IMG/VR virus record: IMGVR_UViG_3300032084_001727
Location: 1-33,366 of that record
DNA from: a virus
DNA: 33,366 bases
Strand: one strand, 5' to 3'
Shown: in pieces, positions 30,070 through 33,366 of the stretch
How the letters are laid out: each line of letters starts with the position of its first letter
Position numbering within the stretch: position 1 is the first letter of the stretch
Notes under the pieces: generated by a model
The model's database searches: none
The model's input: only the letters and a program-made list of their open reading frames with translations
What the model was told of the DNA's origin: nothing
Made by a program: the position numbers and the translations under genes

Positions 30070-30454
30070 ACAGGTCTCCTACCATCTCAAATTCGGCGTC
30101 AATGGTCATTTCGTCTTCTAGCTCTTTCTGTTGTCGCGGGTCTACGCGGTCGAGCAGGCTTTCAATATCGTCTTTCGAGCCAACCTCAATGTCCTTTTGG
30201 ATCGTTTTTCCGAACAATTTGGTGTAAAAGTCGGTCTTGTTGTCACGGCCCCAATTAGCCAGCTCTTCGGTGCCTCCGATCATCTCAAACGCGGTCAGGA
30301 CGGCATTTCTCGCGTATTTCGACGCGTTGATCATGATTGTTCCGTCCGGTGCGCTGGAAGGCAAATTACCGGCACTTTCTACAGTTGCCGGTAGAGTATT
30401 TGTGCTTTCCGGTACACGCTTCGGGGCCTTGCCCGGACGCGGCTTAATCGTCAT
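30044..30454 (-). CDS. Terminase small-subunit-like protein
   Basis: A 136-residue protein just upstream of TerL, overlapping it by 26 bases. The N-terminal 40 residues are Pro/Ser/Thr-rich and disordered. The core has A-R-N-A-V-L-T-A-F-E-M-I-G-G-T-E-E-L-A-N. F-Y-T-K-L-F-G-K-T-I follows, a motif seen in small phage proteins adjacent to TerL. An acidic helical end comes last. The position and motif suggest the DNA-recognition or regulatory partner of the terminase. The nearby two-HTH protein could equally be the true small subunit. The start ATG 30454 has GAGGA upstream and overlaps the preceding gene by 11 bases. Confidence 0.7.
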   Translation of the reverse strand: MTIKPRPGKAPKRVPESTNTLPATVESAGNLPSSAPDGTIMINASKYARNAVLTAFEMIGGTEELANWGRDNKTDFYTKLFGKTIQKDIEVGSKDDIESLLDRVDPRQQKELEDEMTIDAEFEMVGDLYDGQIEPS

Positions 30455-30812
30455 CGAGCAGTTCCTCTAAATCTTCAACGTAATCAGGTCCATAGCCGTT
30501 ATCTTTCAGCCATTTGCTCATAGCCGGGGCCGAGATGCCCAGCGAGCGAGCCGCACCTGCTTGCGATCCCTCCTTCACGACTGCGCGTAAACGCCGGACG
30601 TGTTCGTCGTAATCGAGCGGCACAGCAATTCGAGTGGCTTTGCCGAGCCGTTCACGCAGATACTTGTATCCGTTGCTGTCCAGATATTGGGACAGGCCCG
30701 GAGGAGACAGGTTCAGTCGGGCAGACGCCTCTTTCAGGCCCTTACCTTCGGCGATACACTGATCAACCACTTCCACACGTCTTTCCAGCAATGCTTTGTC
30801 TCGAATTCCCAT
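30444..30812 (-). CDS. DNA-binding protein with two tandem HTH motifs
   Basis: A 122-residue protein with two similar helix-turn-helix segments. The first is at about residues 23-52 (G-L-K-E-A-S-A-R-L-N-L-S-P-P-G-L-S-Q-Y-L). The second is at about residues 80-110 (A-G-A-A-R-S-L-G-I-S-A-P-A-M-S-K-W-L). Both are followed by D-(S/N)-x-G-Y, so the half-proteins are an internal duplication. The end is acidic (E-D-L-E-E-L-L-D-D-D). It precedes the TerS-like gene, so it may be the small terminase that binds pac DNA or a late-gene regulator. AAGGAG precedes ATG 30812. It is the best-placed candidate in the window for reading a short palindrome. Confidence 0.8.
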   Translation of the reverse strand: MGIRDKALLERRVEVVDQCIAEGKGLKEASARLNLSPPGLSQYLDSNGYKYLRERLGKATRIAVPLDYDEHVRRLRAVVKEGSQAGAARSLGISAPAMSKWLKDNGYGPDYVEDLEELLDDD

Positions 30813-30965
30813 AGATCACTCCTTTTCACGATAATTAACCGCGTTCAGGAGGGGTGTCAAGGGGGAATGGGGCCGAGCGTTGTGCCGCCCGCCCGGTCCC
30901 CAAGGCAACTTCGGAGGAGAACAAGCCGTTGCCAGCTTTAAAGCTAAGCGAATGTGGCGTCTGGG
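30813..30965. other. 153-base gap before the two-HTH gene
   Basis: This holds the AAGGAG site for the HTH gene and a perfect 12-bp palindrome AGCTTTAAAGCT (30934-30945) of the repeat family. GGCAAC (30904) and GTTGCC (30927) can pair across a 17-base loop. No open reading frame of interest is present. Promoter elements cannot be assigned. Confidence 0.5.
30934..30945. repeat. Extended 12-bp copy of the CTTTAAAG palindrome
   Basis: AGCTTTAAAGCT is the longest perfectly symmetrical copy noted. It lies 120 bases upstream (transcriptionally) of the two-HTH protein gene, a position suited to operator-type control. Confidence 0.8.
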
Positions 30966-31259
30966 TCAAGCTCCGATTTGTCTTAAAAACATGGTATATT
31001 GGTCTCCATATTTTCGCCGCATCTCTTCGTCCGTCAGGTTCTCTTGCTCCATCGTGCGGACCATGGCGCGATGATCGCCTCGTACGGTCGGCGAACTTAA
31101 TCCGCCTCGACCTTGGGCGTCTGCGCGTTGTATGACCTTTGCTCGCAGAGAGTTTGGGTTCAACTGCGCGATCCCGGTGTAGGGGTCGGTAATGTACGTT
31201 GCGTCGTCGTTTTGAGGCTTCGCGCCGATCATTGAGAAGAAATTTCCTAGGATGCTCAT
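30966..31259 (-). CDS. Hypothetical protein, 97 aa
   Basis: A small protein with an N-terminal hydrophobic stretch (M-S-I-L-G-N-F-F-S-M-I-G-A). A polar body follows and ends in E-E-M-R-R-K-Y-G-D-Q-Y. Possible roles are minor virion protein or terminase-adjacent factor. The ATG at 31259 has only a weak GGGA upstream, so the start is less certain. It is the first larger gene of the packaging/structural operon. Confidence 0.6.
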   Translation of the reverse strand: MSILGNFFSMIGAKPQNDDATYITDPYTGIAQLNPNSLRAKVIQRADAQGRGGLSSPTVRGDHRAMVRTMEQENLTDEEMRRKYGDQYTMFLRQIGA

Positions 31260-31571
31260 AAGTCCCGTTTATCAGGTGATTTTGTAATGTCAACTGTTTA
31301 CTTAATTAGGGGAATGGAAATTTGGCGGTGGGGTGTATACGCGAACGCGGTTATTTGGTGGTTATGTGCGGTTGCGTATGCACAATGATTGAGGTGGTTA
31401 AGGTGGACTGAAAAATTGGGTGTGGTGTGCGAACGAACCTAAGCAATGCAACCCGCCCACGCCACGAACCTACCCCGCCCCCTCACTCAATCCGCCTACC
31501 GGGTCACATTTACGATAGCACTTCGCCAGCACAAGCGCGGTAGCACTTGGCTAGCTTAGTGGCTTGGCAAC
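31260..31571. other. 312-base gap with G-rich/C-rich switch and repeats
   Basis: I find no convincing gene. From about 31305 to 31430 the + strand is G/T-rich; from about 31438 to 31530 it becomes C/A-rich. GTGTATACGC (31333-31342) and GCGTATGCAC (31374-31383) form an imperfect inverted repeat. AGCACTTCGCCAGC (31517) is repeated imperfectly as AGCACTTGGCTAGC (31542). A consensus TTGACA on the - strand lies at 31288-31293, but no good -10 follows. Packaging or replication signals are possible. Confidence 0.5.
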
Positions 31572-31718
31572 CTAGTGACGGGGCTTGCGCTTGCCGAAGG
31601 TTGGCTTGGTGCGCTTAGTCTTTAAAGCATTAGGTTGTTTAGTAGCTGGGCGGGGCTGGCCAGTCCAAAGAGCGGCGATGGCCTCGGGGCTGGATGGGCG
31701 GCTGTACTGAGTGAACAT
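31572..31718 (-). CDS. Small basic protein, 48 aa
   Basis: An ATG at 31718 with GAGG about 9 bases upstream opens a 48-codon frame ending at TAG. The protein is Pro/Lys/Arg-rich at the C-terminus (K-T-K-R-T-K-P-T-F-G-K-R-K-P-R-H). It has a conserved-looking N-terminus, S-R-P-S-S-P-E-A-I-A-A-L-W. The CTTTAAAG site at 31620 is read Leu-Lys, as in proven genes. Base and codon use resemble those of the neighbouring - genes. A nucleic-acid-binding role would suit the charge but is not shown. It would be the first gene of the - operon. Confidence 0.6.
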   Translation of the reverse strand: MFTQYSRPSSPEAIAALWTGQPRPATKQPNALKTKRTKPTFGKRKPRH

Positions 31719-32039
31719 GTGATACCTCGTTTCTGTCTATGTAAGTGTTATCTCATAAATGTCTTAACAACAAGTTAACATGATCAGAAAGTTTTCGGGT
31801 GTCAAAGTTTTTTCGTGACTGAGTGGGGATGTGGGGCGACTATTGCTTCCCCACCCAACCACTTTGTTACCGTATCTCCCTCTTTTCTTCCTGCTACGCG
31901 TATATTGTTTGTCCAAAAAACTGTTATCATAATAAATAAGAATACAGATAAATAAAAGGAGTATAGAATAGGGTCTATTAAAACAGCGCACACTGATTTT
32001 ATTACACTTTCTCCCCAAACCCACGAAATTACCCGGACA

Positions 32040-32057
32040 GCACAGCAATTGCTGTGC
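32040..32057. promoter_or_regulatory. Perfect 18-bp palindrome
   Basis: GCACAGCAATTGCTGTGC is fully self-complementary and lies 25 bases before a CTTTAAAG copy and about 90 bases before the SprT-like start. Perfect 18-bp palindromes are typical dimer operator sites, or DNA that can form a cruciform. The position in the divergent gap favours an operator or replication element. No T-run follows in either direction, so a terminator is unlikely. Confidence 0.6.
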
Positions 32058-32081
32058 CACTTAGCCACCAAGTTTTTACAG

Positions 32082-32089
32082 CTTTAAAG
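32082..32089. repeat. CTTTAAAG copy in the divergent gap
   Basis: This intergenic copy lies 61 bases before the GTG of the SprT-like gene, in the window where a promoter would be expected. It is one of five copies outside coding sequence. Confidence 0.85.
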
Positions 32090-32149
32090 AAAATAGTTGT
32101 TGCACACATTAGATAACTGTGATTAAAGGGGTCAATATCAACTACGAAA

Positions 32150-32818
32150 GTGGCAAAAACAATGACCAATATGTCAACGATACAACTACGCGAACAGTGG
32201 CTCAATCAAGTGGCTAGCGGCTTCATGCCGTATATCGCCGACACGGCAGAGGATGTCACCAACGGTACAGAGACGAATGAAAACGGCGAGCACTTCCGCT
32301 TCCCTGTCGTTAAGGTGTCATGCGGCTGGCCTCACAAGGGCGGGATGGCTAAAAGCAGAGTGCGTGGCGAGTGCTGGGATACTTCCGCCAGTGAGGGGAA
32401 CTATGCTGAGATATTTATCTCTCCCGTCGAGAGCGACCCTAACGAAGTCGCGCACATCCTCGCTCATGAGCTGATCCATGCCCTGCTCGGCACGGCTGTA
32501 GGCCACAAGCGCCCATTCCCGCAGATCGCTAAAGCCATCGGCCTTGAGGGCAAACCAACCGCGACACATGGCGGGCCTGAGTTCTTTGACTGGGCTAGCC
32601 CGATCATTGACGCCGCTGGCGAGTATCCACACGCCAAGATTGAGGGCACGTCTGGACGCAAAAAGAAAAAGACATACCTACTCAAGGCACAGTGCCCCGA
32701 GTGTGGTTATACAGTCCGCGTCACTCAGAAGCATATCGACGCTGGCGGACTTCCAGCCTGCCCTTCATGCTCTGATTATGAGACAAGTTACATTGTCCCT
32801 ATGGCATTGGCGGACTAG
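32150..32818 (+). CDS. SprT-like zinc metallopeptidase with zinc ribbon
   Basis: A 222-residue protein of the SprT/Spartan-like group. The metal site is H-E-L-I-H (106-110) and the third ligand is most likely H119 (A-V-G-H-K). The C-terminus has a zinc ribbon with C182-x-x-C185 and C204-x-x-C207. Related eukaryotic Spartan proteases clear DNA-protein crosslinks; bacterial and phage homologues are less well understood. The start is GTG 32150, but ATG 32162 or 32171 is also possible because no strong ribosome binding site is visible. Transcription is on the + strand and diverges from the - operon. A host- or DNA-associated role is plausible but unproven. Confidence 0.82.
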   Translation: MAKTMTNMSTIQLREQWLNQVASGFMPYIADTAEDVTNGTETNENGEHFRFPVVKVSCGWPHKGGMAKSRVRGECWDTSASEGNYAEIFISPVESDPNEVAHILAHELIHALLGTAVGHKRPFPQIAKAIGLEGKPTATHGGPEFFDWASPIIDAAGEYPHAKIEGTSGRKKKKTYLLKAQCPECGYTVRVTQKHIDAGGLPACPSCSDYETSYIVPMALAD

Positions 32819-32907
32819 TGGCATGAGACTTGCTACAGCACCTAATAACTGGCAGCGTTCCGGGGCTCATGGCCTCGGGACCGCCCCAAAACGGAAAGCA
32901 TTGAAAC

Positions 32908-33366
32908 ATGACTATTCGAATTCATCAGGACGAACACAACCTATCATTTGTCGAACTGAGCGGGAACACATACTTGAAACGCCACGCCATCAAGGCACGT
33001 GGGGGACGTTGGAGCGAGCGCGACAAGCGCTGGACCTTGCCTCACTCGGAAGCGGACTGGGCGCGCGAAGTGCTCGGGGCAGAGGATGACACTAAGGTCA
33101 TTATAAAGGAGAAGCCCGTGAAAGAAAAAGTCGGCTGGCCAGCCACAAAGGGGGAAGCCCCGAAAACCACAACCATGAGCGAAAAAGATTTCAACCGCTT
33201 GGAGAACTATATCAATAAGCAAATCAACGCCAAGGCTGAAAGCCTAGCGCCTGATATGGAAAAGCATTTGCGCGCTGACTTAGACGCGCTGGCCGCTGCC
33301 GTGAAGGAAGGCGCTGTAACGCAAGCTGAGATCGCTAACGCTGAGCTAGTCGCGCGCCTTGACGAG
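32908..33366 (+). CDS. Incomplete gene with GGRW motif domain
   Basis: An open frame from ATG 32908 runs off the right end (153 codons without a stop). The N-terminal 60 residues contain K-A-R-G-G-R-W-S-E-R-D-K-R-W-T-L-P. This resembles the K-x-x-G-G-R-W-x-x-x-x-K-x-W pattern of small DNA-associated domains (DUF5710-like or HARP-like). A linker and a charged helical part follow (E-K-D-F-N-R-L-E-N-Y-I). Upstream is only GGAAAG, so the start is moderately sure. A competing frame (32823-33089) lacks a credible protein pattern. The function is unknown. Confidence 0.7.
   Translation, partial: MTIRIHQDEHNLSFVELSGNTYLKRHAIKARGGRWSERDKRWTLPHSEADWAREVLGAEDDTKVIIKEKPVKEKVGWPATKGEAPKTTTMSEKDFNRLENYINKQINAKAESLAPDMEKHLRADLDALAAAVKEGAVTQAEIANAELVARLDE

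Larger units (their letters stand above)
85..32089. repeat. Dispersed palindrome family CTTTAAAG, 23 exact copies
   Basis: Exact copies start at 85, 1175, 2083, 3288, 4195, 4974, 6626, 6777, 8942, 9128, 10158, 11573, 13056, 13983, 14521, 19303, 20897, 23592, 25842, 27472, 30936, 31620 and 32082. At about 55 percent GC roughly 0.3-0.5 copies would be expected. The flanking bases are also symmetric: the base before is G or T in 21 of 23, and the base after is C or A in 17 of 23. The consensus is therefore a 10-bp palindrome, KCTTTAAAGM. Eighteen copies lie inside genes, read as Phe-Lys (9 times) or Leu-Lys (9 times). The third frame would give a TAA stop and never occurs. TTTAAA without both C and G flanks was seen only twice (about 1240 and 6097). 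The function is unknown; a binding or modification site is inferred. Confidence 0.9.
31719..32149. promoter_or_regulatory. 431-base AT-rich divergent region
   Basis: The region separates the - operon from the + gene at 32150. It contains an AT-rich stretch (about 31910-31985), a G-C hairpin GTGGGG/CCCCAC (31831-31854), the 18-bp palindrome at 32040, and CTTTAAAG at 32082. Open frames here on the - strand (31764-32071) cover low-complexity sequence with no ribosome binding site and look accidental. Promoters on both strands are expected. TTGTTG followed by GATAAC-like bases occurs on both sides (near 32097 on + and near 31770 on -), but I cannot define exact -35/-10 pairs. Confidence 0.55.

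Noticed and set aside
31288-31293. TTGACA as part of a sigma70 promoter for the - operon
   Set aside because: The -35 hexamer is exact, but no acceptable -10 element lies 16-18 bases downstream, so I did not annotate a promoter.
31764-32071. Two overlapping - strand frames of 89-98 codons
   Set aside because: They lie in AT-rich, repeat-containing DNA. They have no good ribosome binding site, unlikely amino acid use, and contain the palindrome and hairpins of the regulatory gap.
31981-32080. Possible tRNA on the - strand around the palindrome
   Set aside because: The sequence has a palindromic arm and a GCCACCA-like end, but no T-loop GGTTCGA pattern or anticodon arm fits. The palindrome explains the pairing.
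32544-33089. Long + strand frame overlapping the SprT-like gene and the terminal gene
   Set aside because: It is a shadow of the two real genes, with Arg/Ser/Thr-rich composition and no start signal. The frame starting at 32908 has a coherent motif.
1-33366. CRISPR array, integrase or prophage attachment site
   Set aside because: No regularly spaced repeats, integrase or recombinase signatures, or duplicated attachment core were seen. The genes present fit a lytic phage.

Overview
The window looks like about 33 kb of a lytic, tailed double-stranded DNA phage, most likely a podovirus with a P22-type head and tail. It has a P22-like portal, acidic scaffold, P22-like coat, gp4-like adaptor, gp10-like hub and a set of internal 'injection' proteins. 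I see no integrase, repressor, tRNA, CRISPR array or insertion sequence. Both ends are cut inside genes, so this is not a complete genome. GC content is roughly 55 percent by eye. GANTC, the CcrM methylation site of Alphaproteobacteria, is almost absent (three sites found by eye, about 125 expected). This points to an alphaproteobacterial host, possibly marine; the host assignment is inference.

Layout. Bases 1-9562 run on the + strand. First come small hypothetical genes, then a family A DNA polymerase with a 3'-5' exonuclease domain. A chain of tiny genes coupled by ATGA overlaps follows, including an HNH nuclease and two small membrane proteins. Next are a RecB/Cas4-like nuclease, a VRR-NUC nuclease and a SNF2-family helicase, which form a replication/recombination module. 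The + block ends with a lysis cassette: holin-like protein, M15 peptidase, inner-membrane spanin and a nested outer-membrane lipoprotein. Bases 9559-31718 run on the - strand. Read in the direction of transcription (high to low coordinates) they are: two small proteins, a two-HTH DNA-binding protein, a terminase small-subunit-like protein, terminase large subunit, portal, scaffold, coat, a linker gene, gp4-like adaptor, gp10-like hub, LamG-type tail protein, two tail or fibre proteins, three injection proteins, and a TM/coiled-coil protein. The last three are a metallophosphoesterase, an HD phosphohydrolase (DatZ/YfbR-like) and a dATP/dGTP diphosphohydrolase (MazZ-like). From 32150 to the right end the + strand resumes with a SprT-like metallopeptidase and an incomplete gene. 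The 31719-32149 gap is the divergent promoter region.

How it fits together. The + genes copy and process DNA and then lyse the host. The - genes package DNA and build the particle, and the promoter-distal - genes act on nucleotides. A DatZ-like and a MazZ-like enzyme sit next to each other, together with a 5'-exonuclease-less family A polymerase. This is the partial signature of phages that replace adenine with 2-aminoadenine (Z). The decisive gene, purZ, is not in the window, so this remains a hypothesis.

The strongest unexplained signal is an 8-bp palindrome, CTTTAAAG (extended K-CTTTAAAG-M), present in 23 exact copies where about 0.3-0.5 is expected. It is spread across genes on both strands and in gaps, and is always in one of the two frames that avoid a stop codon. 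It behaves like a selected DNA-level site with no known reader.
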